Notes: a model not told the origin generated them from the letters alone. A stretch of 64,000 bases of DNA from Prescottella defluvii (GCA_029690005.1 CP121458.1:3782001-3846000), one strand, 5' to 3'; shown: positions 24,176-34,211, counted from the stretch's first letter. A program made the numbers and translations.

Positions 24176-24426
24176 TCACTCCGCCCGCTTGCGCCGGTTC
24201 GGCCACCCCGCCGGCGCAGCGTCACGTCCGCCTCGACGAGCACGTTGTGGATGAATCCGTACGATCGGCCGGTCTGTTCGGCGAGGGTGCGGATGCTCGC
24301 GCCCGCCTCGTATTGCGCCTTCAAGTCGTCGCGGAGCTTGTCACGCGATTCCCCGGCGATACGGGCCCCCGCGAAATCCCTGAGATCTCCGCCATGACGT
24401 CCTCCGGTCAGCTGAGCGAGACTCAC
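24176..24426 (-). CDS. Small helix-turn-helix protein (Rv1473A-like)
   Basis: About 83 residues. The core RDKLRDDLKAQYEAGASIRTLAEQTGRSYGFIHNVLVEADVTLRRRGG is the short HTH found in a family of small actinobacterial regulators. A frameshift near 24205 separates the basic end (NRRKRAE) and its TGA at 24176-24178. It is convergent with acnR, three bases apart. M. tuberculosis has the small HTH gene Rv1473A in the same place between Rv1474c and Rv1473. Targets are unknown. Confidence 0.65.
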
Positions 24427-24574
24427 TTTCCAGGCTAGATCACCGATCGACGCGTGATCAACAAACCGAAAACTCGCTCAGCCAGCGGAGACGGGACGAA
24501 ACAGGCGAGCCGGATGCGCGCGCGCTGTTCGAGGGACAGCGACGTCGTGTCGAGGAGTCGAGACGACGGTGTCC

Positions 24575-24610
24575 GGCGATCCGCACGGTCGTTCGACCGT
24601 GCGGATCGCC
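24575..24610 (-). terminator. Perfect hairpin downstream of mgtA
   Basis: Positions 24575-24591 and 24594-24610 are exact 17-base reverse complements separated by only two bases, starting 12 bp after the mgtA stop. No U-tract follows on the mgtA strand, common for high-GC terminators. It is the obvious end of the mgtA transcript and could act from both sides. Confidence 0.75.
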
Positions 24611-24622
24611 CGACCTGCGGTG

Positions 24623-27324
24623 TTACAGCCAGACCTTGAATCGGCGGACGAACAGCACCTTCGCGCCCTGAGCCAGCAGGCAGTACGTCGCGAGGGTCAG
24701 AACCAACCAGGGGAAGTAGGTCCACGGCAACGGCACCAGGCCCAGCGACTGACCCCAACCGATGAACGGGAAGATCAGACCGAAGATGCACGCGGCGCCG
24801 GTGCTGAGCAGGACCGGCAAGGAGGCCCGGGACTGGATGAACGGGATTCGCTGGGTGCGGATCATGTGCACGATCAGTGTCTGCGAGAGCAGCGACTCGA
24901 TGAACCAGCCGGACTGGAACAGCGCAGCGTGTTCCGGGCTGTTCGCGCCGAACACGTACCACATCAGCGCGAACGTGCTGATGTCGAAGATCGAGCTGAT
25001 CGGGCCGATGAAGATCATGAACTTCGCCAGCGAGTCGGTGGCCCACTTCTGCGGCTTGTCGAGGAACTCGCGGTCGACTCGGTCCCACGGGATCGTCAGC
25101 ATCGACAGGTCGTAGACGAGGTTCTGCATGAGAATGACGGCGGGGATCATCGGCAGGAACGGCAGCAGGGCGCTCGCGACCAGAACCGAGAACATGTTGC
25201 CGAAGTTCGAGCTGGCCGTCATCTTGATGTACTTCATGATGTTGCCGAAGGTGCGTCGGCCCTCGATGACGCCGTTCTCCAGGACCCCGAGGTCCTTCTC
25301 CAGCAGGATGATGTCAGCGGATTCGCGGGCGATGTCCACCGCGGTGTCCACCGAGATGCCGACATCGGCGGCCCGCAGCGCGGGCGCATCGTTGACACCG
25401 TCGCCGAGGAAGCCGACGGTTCGACCGTCCCGGCGCAGGGCCTCGACGATCCGCGCCTTCTGCATCGGATCGACCTTGGCGAACACGCTGGCTTCACGGA
25501 CGACCTGGTCGAGCGCCGCATCGTCCAGGACCTCGATCTCGGGGCCGGTGACGACGGTACCGACGTCGATTCCGACCTTGCCGCAGACGGTTTCGGCCAC
25601 GATGGGGTTGTCGCCCGTGATGACCTTGACTTCCGTGCCGTGTGCCTGCAGCGCAGCGATGGCGGGTGCCGCCGACTGCTTCGGCGGGTCGAGGAAGGTG
25701 AGGAAGCCGACGAGCGTCATTCCCGTCTCGTCCGCGGTCGAGTACTCGCGCGCCGAGGTGCTGTCGTCGATCGGCAGGTCTCGGGTCGCGACGGCCAGCA
25801 CTCGCTTGCCCTGGCCGTTGTAGATGGCGACCAGGCGATCGAACTCGGCGAGCAGCCCCGGGGTGATCGCACGAACGGAGCCGTCGACCACAGCGGAGGA
25901 GCACACCGAGAGAACCTCTTCGACGGCACCCTTGGTGATGATCAGGTCGGTGCTGCCGTTGTCGACGACCACCGACATGCGGCGGCGCTTGAAGTCGAAC
26001 GGGACCTCGTCGACCAGACCGTGCTCGCTGCGAATCCCGTCGAGCATCTCGTCGCCGGCGGCGGCGAGGACGGCCTTGTCGAGCATGTTGCGCAGCCCGG
26101 TCTGGAAGTGCGAGTTCATCGCCGCCAGCCGCAGCGTGCGCTCGCTCATCCGACCCTCGGTGTCGAGGTGCTCCTCGAGCACGATCCGATCCTCGGTGAG
26201 GGTGCCGGTCTTGTCCGTGCACAGCACGTCCATCGCGCCGAAGTTCTGAATCGAGTTGAGCTGCTTGATGATCACCTTGTGCCGCGACATCGACATCGCG
26301 CCCTTGGCCAGGTTCGCGGTGACGACCAGCGGAAGCATCTCTGGGGTGAGCCCGACAGCGGTGGCGACGCCGAACAGCAGCGCCTCGGTCCAGCTCTTGG
26401 TCAACCCGTTGATGATGAAGACGGCGGGAACCATGACGAGCATGAACCTGATCAGCATGAAGCTGACCTTGCGCACACCGATGTCGAAGCTGGTCTCGGG
26501 ACGCTTGTCGGCCAGTCCCGCGGTCATCGCGCCGAAGTAGGTGTTCCGCCCGGTATTGACCACGACCGCCGTTGCCGAACCCGAGACCACCGAGGTCCCC
26601 ATGAAGCCGAGGTTCGCGGCGTCGAGCACCTGGGCCGGGTCGAGATCGAAGACCGGCTCGCCGGTCTTCTCCGCCGGCATCGACTCGCCGGTGAGCATCG
26701 CCTGGTTTACCTGCAGATCCTTGGCCCGGATGATCCGGACGTCGCCGGGGATCATGTCGCCGGCGGCCAGTTGGACCACGTCACCGGGCAGCAGCTGATC
26801 GATCGAAAGCTCGGTGGTGACCGTCGTGTCGTTGTGCTGACGCGTGGTCGCGGCAGTGGTGCTGACCATCGCCTTGAGGGCTTCGGCCGCGCGGCTCGAA
26901 CGGTATTCCTGCCAAAATCGCAGGCCCACACTGACCGTGACCATCAGGGCGACCGTGATGACGCCCTTGTAGTCCGGACCCTCCTCCGGATCCGCCAGAT
27001 AGACGTCCGTCACGTACATGATGGAGCCGATGAACAGCAGAATCAGGATGAACGGATTCTTGAACGTGGCGAGGAGCTGCAGAAGCGCCGGCGCCGGCCG
27101 ATCGTGGCGGACCTCGTTGAGCCCGTACGTGCGGCGCAGTGGCTCGACCTGATCTTCACGCAAACCCTGGTTGGTGGTGCGGAGTTCCGCGAGCACCCAG
27201 GAGTCTTGAGACGTGCGAACCGGGTGAGCGTCTCGGTCTGGCCGTCGGTGAGGACGGCGGTGGTCTTGCGTGCGCCCGGCTTCTTCGGATTCGTGGCCGG
27301 TGGCGCGACGGAGGGAAGTGACAT
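24623..27324 (-). CDS. mgtA: MgtA-type P-type Mg2+ ATPase
   Basis: An inner-membrane P3B ATPase that imports Mg2+. About 899 residues. The N-terminal soluble tail is followed by GLREDQVEPLRRTYGLNEV and the first helices, TGES in the actuator domain, PEMLPLVVTANLAKGA before the phosphorylation site CTDKTGTLTED, KGAVEEVL in the nucleotide domain, GDGVNDAPAL in the hinge, and C-terminal helices. All ATPase signatures are present. The start ATG 27324 is in frame after one missing base near 27205. It is not part of the mycobacterial synteny. The transcript starts far upstream and carries an M-box riboswitch, consistent with Mg2+ repression. Confidence 0.93.
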
Positions 27325-27462
27325 GACAATGTCTTTCGGTGGGTGCGTCGGCCGTGAACGGCCGTGTGGCATAAGACTGTTCGGTATCTGAATCCCCACG
27401 AACACAGAGCTTTCCGCCCGTGGGTCGAGTACGCAGTTCGATGTGAGCGAGTCCTCTCGGCA

Positions 27463-27503
27463 CCCCGGAACCGGACGCGTGGATGCGCCACCAGGTTCCG
27501 GGG
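27463..27503 (-). promoter_or_regulatory. Leader hairpin upstream of mgtA
   Basis: CCCCGGAACC and GGTTCCGGGG are exact 10-bp complements with a 21-base loop that contains a second small stem (GTGG-CGCAT-CCAC). It lies 140-180 bases upstream of the mgtA ATG in the transcript. The stability suggests a structured leader element; no U-tract follows. Confidence 0.5.
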
Positions 27504-27518
27504 CGGAGCCGCCGGACA

Positions 27519-27539
27519 CCTCCGCAGAGTGCACGGAGG
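27519..27539 (-). promoter_or_regulatory. Second leader hairpin, with SD-like 3' arm
   Basis: On the mgtA strand CCTCCG and CGGAGG form a 6-bp stem around a nine-base loop. The 3' arm contains GGAGG, which would be sequestered in the stem. It lies about 60 bases after the 62-codon ORF. It may be incidental. Confidence 0.3.
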
Positions 27540-27597
27540 ATGACACGACCGAAGCCGCGTCAGGAATGAATCATGTTCCGCGACAACATTTGTCGTA

Positions 27598-27786
27598 CTA
27601 CGGAAATGCCAGTCCGCCACCGAGGGAGGCGGCGATGATGGCCGGCGGCGTGCACGAGGCACGCAGGTTCGCCCGCTCCTGGGGGGTCAGATTGCGACGC
27701 GCTCGCAGGGAGCGCGCAGACCGGCGCACGCCGGCCAGCAATCCGGTTCCGGGAACGGTGTGGATACGCGAGAGGGTGAACGTCAT
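27598..27786 (-). CDS. Small basic protein (62 aa) in the mgtA leader
   Basis: ATG at 27786 is preceded by AAGGAG six bases upstream, one of the best ribosome binding sites in the window. The product starts MTFTLSRIHTVPGTG, has an arginine-rich middle (VRRSARSLRARRN), a short helix NLTPQERANLRAS, and a hydrophobic end (AIIAASLGGGLAFP). It lies between the M-box and mgtA on the same strand, with about 270 bases to mgtA. It may be a separate Mg-regulated small protein or a regulatory leader ORF. In M. tuberculosis an M-box precedes the small unknown gene Rv1535; relatedness was not tested. Confidence 0.6.
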   Translation of the reverse strand: MTFTLSRIHTVPGTGLLAGVRRSARSLRARRNLTPQERANLRASCTPPAIIAASLGGGLAFP

Positions 27787-27901
27787 GGCCGTCTCCTTGC
27801 ATGGAAAGGCAACCACGACAGGGCTTTTCGCGGGTCTTGGCACAACAATTGCGCACGACGATTCACCGGATCCAATCCGGAGGGCGTCGACGTGCTCGGT
27901 G

Positions 27902-27985
27902 TCAGACCGCGAAGAGAAGAACCCGGCCGAGGCTGAGGAACTGATGGAAAGCCGGACTGTGATAATGACTATCACTGGAACTCAT
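27902..27985 (-). CDS. Candidate 27-residue upstream ORF in the mgtA leader
   Basis: An ATG at 27985 follows GAGGAGG (and a closer GAGG six bases away). The peptide starts MSSSDSHYHSPAF, is histidine- and serine-rich, and ends in a hydrophobic LLFAV before TGA at 27902-27904. It lies about 60 bases downstream of the M-box terminator. It could be a leader peptide coupling translation to mgtA expression. Its codons AGT GAT AGT CAT TAT CAC overlap the palindrome at 27959-27975, so one of the two signals may be fortuitous. Confidence 0.4.
   Translation of the reverse strand: MSSSDSHYHSPAFHQFLSLGRVLLFAV
27959..27975. promoter_or_regulatory. Fur/Zur-like palindrome in the mgtA leader
   Basis: GTGATAAT-G-ACTATCAC is a near-perfect inverted repeat (seven of eight positions match). 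The TGATAAT...ATCA core resembles Fur and Zur boxes (TGATAATNATTATCA type). It is downstream of the M-box terminator and could be an operator for an internal promoter, or simply the coding sequence of the small ORF it overlaps. Metal specificity cannot be decided from the sequence. Confidence 0.4.
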
Positions 27986-28047
27986 CTGGAACCTCACCTC
28001 CTCGGAGCCGGGACGCGCGGGGGCGTCGAACTGCGGCAGCACACGGG

Positions 28048-28075
28048 AAAAGGCACCCGAACTCGAATCCGGGCG
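28048..28075 (-). terminator. Intrinsic terminator after the M-box (expression platform)
   Basis: On the transcript strand CGCCCGGA (28075-28068) pairs fully with TTCGGGTG (28061-28054), counting two G-U pairs, around the loop TTCGAG; CCTTTTCCC follows immediately. This is a hairpin plus U-tract just five bases downstream of the aptamer. It is well placed to be the Mg2+-controlled off-switch. Confidence 0.7.
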
Positions 28076-28080
28076 GACAC

Positions 28081-28253
28081 CCCACTCGTCAGGGTTTCGG
28101 CACTACATGACGTGTCCCAATCAGCAGAGCTGGAGCGGGAAGCCACTTTGGATCACCCCTTAATCCGGGGAGACCTGTCCTAACCTTGGGCGTCTCTCGA
28201 CGTCGTCAGATCAGTGGCCTGTGTTCATGCAGGAGCCTCGCCTATCGAGGTGC
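28081..28253 (-). promoter_or_regulatory. M-box (ykoK) magnesium riboswitch
   Basis: Read on the minus strand, the region has the conserved M-box blocks in order: TAGGCGAGGCTCCTGCATG (28244-28226), ACACAGGCCACTG, AGAGACGCCCAAGG then TTAGGACAG (28197-28175), GGGGTGATCC, and the closing GTAGTGCCGAAACCCTGACGAGTG. These match known M-boxes such as the Bacillus mgtE leader (TTAGGTGAGGCTCCTGTATGG, AAGACGCC, AGTGCTAAAGCTC). The 5' CACCTCGAT...AGG and 3' CCTGACGAGTG can form P1. M-boxes bind Mg2+ and shut off transport genes; the gene downstream is an Mg2+ ATPase, which fits exactly. Confidence 0.92.
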
Positions 28254-28263
28254 TTGCCGGGAA

Positions 28264-28292
28264 ATGATGACCAATCTCGCCCCCGTTGTCAA
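28264..28292 (-). promoter_or_regulatory. Promoter for the M-box/mgtA transcript
   Basis: A consensus -35 TTGACA (28292-28287) is followed after exactly 17 bases by CATCAT (28269-28264), a fair -10. Transcription would start near 28256, just before the M-box. From 28293 to 28561 I see no gene or other clear signal. Confidence 0.65.
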
Positions 28293-28563
28293 TCCCACTG
28301 GCCGCATGAGGAATTCGCCGGCCCTCGAGACGGCGACCGAGGGTCGTCGCCTCGAGGGCATCGCGACGGCGACGCGGGAGCGGTGGACAGCGGAAGCATC
28401 TGTCACGCATCCATTCGAAAGCCCGTGGTGCACAAGCATTCTGGCGTGCTGCTGTCGGTGTTCAGCGAGTGCGCGAAGGAGCCCGCCCATGCAGCAAGTT
28501 GCGTCCATTCAGTGAGCATTGCCGGATTTGTCCGGGCAGATCCAGAACTCCCCATACAATCGT

Positions 28564-28587
28564 GAATGTGAGTGATCAGTCACATTC
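28564..28587. promoter_or_regulatory. Palindrome over the start of a small gene
   Basis: GAATGTGA and TCACATTC are exact 8-bp arms around GTGATCAG, so 22 of 24 positions are symmetric. The TGTGA/TCACA arms are separated by eight bases, two more than a CRP site. It covers the start codon of the small gene at 28568, as an autoregulatory or silencing operator might. It is outside the mgtA transcript. Confidence 0.4.
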
Positions 28588-28800
28588 CGCTCGAACTGTC
28601 GTCACGGTGTGGCTCTACGGCGGACCGCAACACGGCGACTCCAAGGACGTTTCAGTCCCCTGCCGCCGACGGTCACCACCTCCGCGAACGAGGTCTATGC
28701 CAGGGTGGGCCCCGAACTCGACGAATCCGGCCGACCGCTGTCTACATGGTGCTATCGCTGGGAACCCCACGTCGCGCTCGAGGCACCGCTCGATCGTTAA
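28568..28800 (+). CDS. Small protein of unknown function
   Basis: About 77 residues after bridging a frameshift near 28655. It begins VSDQSHSARTVVTVWLYGGPQHGD and ends ARVGPELDESGRPLSTWCYRWEPHVALEAPL. The WLYGGPQHG motif and the CYRWEPHV ending (a tyrosine followed by an arginine/histidine motif) resemble short unknown proteins of actinobacteria and their phages. The start could be GTG 28562 or 28568. It stands alone, convergent with the ABC-F gene. No function can be given. Confidence 0.5.
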
Positions 28801-28830
28801 AGTTCTTCGACCGACGCCCGTGGGGACGAC

Positions 28831-30462
<1,632 letters not shown>

Positions 30463-30686
30463 GCAAATCTCCTCGGTAAGAGCCACAGGCACAACTTCGG
30501 CCACGCAATGCGTGACCGGAATGTCATGTTGCCCGCGAACGAGCACAGAACCACCGATTTTACCGTGACCACGGCTCGCCGACACGCCCCGGTCCAGTGA
30601 CCGCGAGCACAATCCGGGTCACAGGCCGTTGCTACCTTCGACGGGTGGCGTTCGGCGATCGGTGCGCGTGCTGCAGCAGCGGCCGC

Positions 30687-31048
30687 CTAACCGTCCAATT
30701 CTGTGGCGCGAGGATGTCGGGGTTCGTAGATGCCCACTCGGCTACCACCGGGGAGGCGGAACCGGCTCAGCCGGCCCCATCGGGCCTCGGTGATGGCGGC
30801 GCATTCGAGTCCGTGCTCGGCCAGGTCGCGGAGTGTGGCGTCCAGGTTGTCGCACATCAGGTACAGCTCGTGGACCGGATCGTCGGCGGTCTCGGAGGGG
30901 TGCACGGCGGCCTCGGCCGGGGAAGCTTGAAGATCAACCAGCCGCCACCGGCGTCGACGTGTGGAAAGCCGAGCACATCACGCACGAAGCGCCGGTCGGC
31001 GTCCGCATCGCGGCTGTAGACGATCACGTGCGCGCCTGAAATAGCCAT
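30687..31048 (-). CDS. VOC-superfamily (glyoxalase-like) protein
   Basis: About 120 residues: AHVIVYSRDADADRRFVRDVLGFPHVDAGGGWLIFKLP, then VHELYLMCDNLDATLRDLAEHG and RFRLPGGSRVGIYEPRHP. These are the paired beta-alpha-beta-beta-beta modules of the vicinal oxygen chelate fold. Metal-binding residues suggest a possible His in the first module and Glu in the last, but the substrate is unknown. Frameshift near 30915. ATG 31048 is chosen; an ATG nine bases earlier is also possible. It is divergent from the SDR gene. Confidence 0.7.
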
Positions 31049-31132
31049 GCGCCCCATCGTGGCACAGCGGTCGGTGGGCGACGCCCGCGAGTTCACGGCC
31101 AGGAAGACGTCGATCCGATAACGTGCGATGCC

Positions 31133-31903
31133 ATGACACGCGAGAACGACCTGCAGGGACGCAACGCCCTCGTCACCGGCGCCAGCCGCGGCATCGGCAA
31201 GGCCATCGCCGCCGAACTCCTGGCCCGCGGCGCCAATGTCGTGGTAACCGCCCGCAAGGCCGAGCCGCTCGACGAGGCCGCGATGGAACTGCGCGCCCTC
31301 GGCCACGGCGGGCACGTCATCGCGATCGCCGGTAACTCCGGCGACGCCGACGCCCGCCGTGACGCGGTGACCCGGACGGTGTCCGAGCTCGGTTCGCTCG
31401 ACATTCTCATCAACAACACCGGTATCAACCCCGTGTACGGGGCGCTGATGGACGCCGACCTCGATGCGGTCCGCAAGATCTTCGACGTCAACGTCGTCGC
31501 CGCCCTCGGATACGTGCAGGAGGCGTACCGGACCTGGATGGGCGAGCACGGCGGCGCGATCGTCAACCTCGCGAGCGTCGCGGGAATCCGGTCGACCGGC
31601 GTCATCGCCGCGTACGGCGCGTCCAAGGCGGCACTCATCCGCCTCACCGAGGAACTGGCGTGGCAGCTGGGCCCGACGATCCGCGTCAACGCGGTCGCCC
31701 CGGGCGTGGTGAAGACGAAGTTCGCGGCAGCCCTCGTCGCGGGCGGCGAGGACCAGGCGTCGTCGATCTACCCGATGAAGCGGCTCGGCACGCCTGAGGA
31801 CGTGGCGGGGCTGGTCGGCTTCCTGGTCTCCGACGACGCCGCCTGGATCACCGGCGAGACCGTTCGTGTCGACGGCGGCCTGCTGGCGACGGGCGCGCTC
31901 TGA
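31133..31903 (+). CDS. Short-chain dehydrogenase/reductase
   Basis: An intact 256-residue classical SDR. The cofactor motif TGASRGIGKAIA is followed by NNTGIN, catalytic Ser in VNLASVAGIRS, YGASKAAL with the catalytic Tyr and Lys, and ETVRVDGGLLA at the end. The Arg after the second glycine-rich turn (VTARKAEP) hints at NADPH use. The substrate is unknown. The stop overlaps the first codons of the lycopene cyclase gene, so the two may be co-translated. Confidence 0.8.
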   Translation: MTRENDLQGRNALVTGASRGIGKAIAAELLARGANVVVTARKAEPLDEAAMELRALGHGGHVIAIAGNSGDADARRDAVTRTVSELGSLDILINNTGINPVYGALMDADLDAVRKIFDVNVVAALGYVQEAYRTWMGEHGGAIVNLASVAGIRSTGVIAAYGASKAALIRLTEELAWQLGPTIRVNAVAPGVVKTKFAAALVAGGEDQASSIYPMKRLGTPEDVAGLVGFLVSDDAAWITGETVRVDGGLLATGAL

Positions 31904-33017
31904 CCCCCACACCGGATCTCGCGGTCGTCGGGCTCGGGCCCGCCGGCCGCGCCCTCGCGCACCGCGCGGCCCGCGCTGGTCTGGGCGTCGTGGGCATCGA
32001 CCCGCACCCGGACCGTCCGTGGTCGCCGACCTACGCGGCATGGGTGGACGAACTCCCCCGCTGGCTCGGACCCGAGGTGTTGCGCGCGACGGTCCGCCGG
32101 CCGCATGTGTGGGCAACCCGTTCGAGGGTGCTCGACCGCGAGTACGCGATCCTCGACAACGCGGCGCTGCATCGCCGCCTCGACCTGGAGAGCGTGCGGG
32201 TGGTCCCCGGGGTCGCGGCGACCGTCGCGTCGGGACTCGGCGGTGCTCCGTGACGGGACCGAGGTCCGGGCACGCCGGGTGGTCGACGCTCGCGGCCTGC
32301 GACCGGATTCCGACACTCGCCGAGCAGACGGCGTTCGGCCTCGTCCTGCCCACCGCCGCCGCAGCCCCGGCGATGGGCGCCGCCGCATGCTGGTTCATGG
32401 ACTGGCGCCGCGACAACGGCACCGCGCCGGAGGATCCGCCGTCGTTCCTCTATGCCGTACCGCTGGGCGACGACACCGTACTGCTCGAGGAGACGTGCCT
32501 GGTCGGACGGCCGGGACTGCCGCTCGACGAACTGCGCCGCCGCCTCGATGCCCGTCTGCGGGCCCGCGGTGTGGAACCGCCCGCGAACCTCGAGGTGGAA
32601 CGGGTGCGGTTCCCGGTGCAGGCCCCGCCGTCTTCCGAGACCGTGGACACCTTCGGCGCCCGGGCGGGCCTGATCCACCCGGGTACGGGCTACAGCGTCG
32701 CGGCATCGCTGACCGCCGTCGACGACGTCGTCGACGCCCTCGTCGCGGGGCGGGATCCCGGAAAGGCTATGTGGCCGTGGAGCGCTCGCTTCGCGCGGTC
32801 GCTCCGCGGCGTCGGACTCTCGGCGCTGCTCCGACTCGACCCCGCCCGCACCGAGGAGTTCTTCGACGCCTTCTTCGCACTGCCGGTGGAGCGTCAGCGC
32901 GCCTACCTGTCGGGGCGCGCCGACGCGACCGGGACGATGCGCACGATGTGGGCGTTGTTCCGCACGGTCCCACCGCCGGTCCGCCGGACGCTGGCGCGGG
33001 CCGGCGTCCGACGGTGA
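31900..33017 (+). CDS. Lycopene cyclase-type flavoprotein
   Basis: About 372 residues. The N-terminal FAD-binding motif DLAVVGLGPAGRALAHRAARAGL, then a conserved WVDEL, and WSPTYAAW are typical of the CrtY/CrtL lycopene beta-cyclase family. The middle PPSFLYAVPL and LLEETCLVGRPGLP, and the later RAGLIHPGTGYSVAASL, match the family as well. Cyclisation of lycopene gives beta-carotene, consistent with pigmented Rhodococcus. Frameshifts near 32245 and 32320. No ATG/GTG/TTG is found in frame near the SDR stop; a missing base or CTG start at 31900 is likely. No other carotenoid gene is in the window. Confidence 0.75.
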
Positions 33018-33021
33018 CGGT

Positions 33022-34016
33022 TCACGAACCGAGCGAACCCGTCGGGATCCACGACGGCAGGAGGCCGAGCGACCCGGTCGCCGGCGGGGCCACCTTCGGC
33101 AGCGGCACGCCGTCGAGGTCCGCGGACCGAGCGACGCCGAGGTTGTCGAGAACGGTGGGCGTGATGTCGGCGATCGTGTAGTGGTCGTCGATGGCGCCCG
33201 GCTGGTAGCCCGCGCCCCGCGCGATCACGAACGTCGTTGCCTCCTCGGCACTCTGGCCACCGTGTCCACCGGTCGGCTTGTGTCCGTGATCGGAGGTGAC
33301 GAGGATCGTCCACTTCTCGCCGGTCGCCCTGCTGCGGGCGTCGACGGCGTCGACGATCTTGCCGACCTCGGCGTCGACACGCGCGAGCGCCGGCGCGTAC
33401 TCCGGCCCCGCGGTGCCCGACGAGTGCCCGGCGCCGTCCACCTGGTCGAGCTGGGTGAAGACGAAATCGGGTCCGTTGGTGGCGATCTCGGCGACGACGG
33501 CCGAGGCGGTCGCCGCATCGGTCGCGGCATCACTACCGGCACCCGGGGTCGTCACGACGACGTCGGCCTTGGGCGTGCCCGATCCGGCGATGGTGGCAAT
33601 GCCGCCCCACGTCGAGATCGATGCGGTGCGCAGTTCGGGCTTCACCTGCTCGATCCGGGTGAAGGCGGTCGGGTACTGGTCGTAACGCGCACCGGTGAAC
33701 GAGTTGTCGACCACACCGTGCTTGGCGTGCCACACGCCGGTGAGGATCGTCGACCACGACGGGCCCGAGATCGTCGGGTGGCCGGCGATCGACGACTGCC
33801 CGCTGGTGCCCTCGGCCATCAGCCGGTGCAGGTTGGGGTGTTGGCGGACTTGACGTGATCGAGCATCGTTCCGTCGAGACCGATCACGACGGTCTTCGTG
33901 ACCGGTGCCGGTGCGGCCGCGGCGGTGCCGGCGGTCGCCGTGGCGACACCGGCGGCAAGCGTGCCCGCGGCGAGGAGGAGGGACAGGGCCTTGGGGGATG
34001 TGATGTTGTTCGTCAC
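33022..34016 (-). CDS. Secreted alkaline phosphatase-superfamily phosphodiesterase
   Basis: About 331 residues. A signal peptide (SLLLAAGTLAAGVATATAGTAAAAP) precedes the type I phosphodiesterase/nucleotide pyrophosphatase domain: VVIGLDGTMLDHV with the first metal ligand, HPTISGPSWSTILTGVWHAKHGVVDN with the nucleophile Thr/Ser, QLDQVDGAGHSSG, and VTSDHGHKPTGGHGG with metal-binding Asp and His residues. It would cleave phosphodiester or related bonds outside the cell. GTG 34016 has a GAGG nine bases upstream. Frameshift near 33840. It converges on the lycopene cyclase gene, four bases apart. Confidence 0.8.
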
Positions 34017-34211
34017 GAGCAACAGCCTCGAATCGGCCTAGACCAATTGTCGCGCTTTGTCGCAAGTGTTGTCTCACTGTTTGTCCGGCGTTCCCCACAG
34101 ATACCTCGCGGCCCTCCGACGGTCGCTCCGATGTAGCCGAAATGTTCCAGATGGTGATGATCTTCGCTCCGCGGCGCACACGACGCACCGATCTGGGCGA
34201 TAGTGGGGTGC

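Noticed and set aside
24569..27391. A 940-codon open frame on the + strand opposite mgtA
   Set aside because: It mirrors the mgtA coding frame, has low-complexity Arg/Asp/His composition and no recognisable domain. Such antisense frames are common in high-GC DNA.
28186..28515. Short + strand frames over the M-box and its promoter
   Set aside because: They have no ribosome binding site or recognisable protein similarity, and the conserved signal in this region is an RNA on the other strand.
28564..28587. CRP site interpretation of the TGTGA...TCACA palindrome
   Set aside because: The spacer is eight bases, not the six typical of CRP-family sites.
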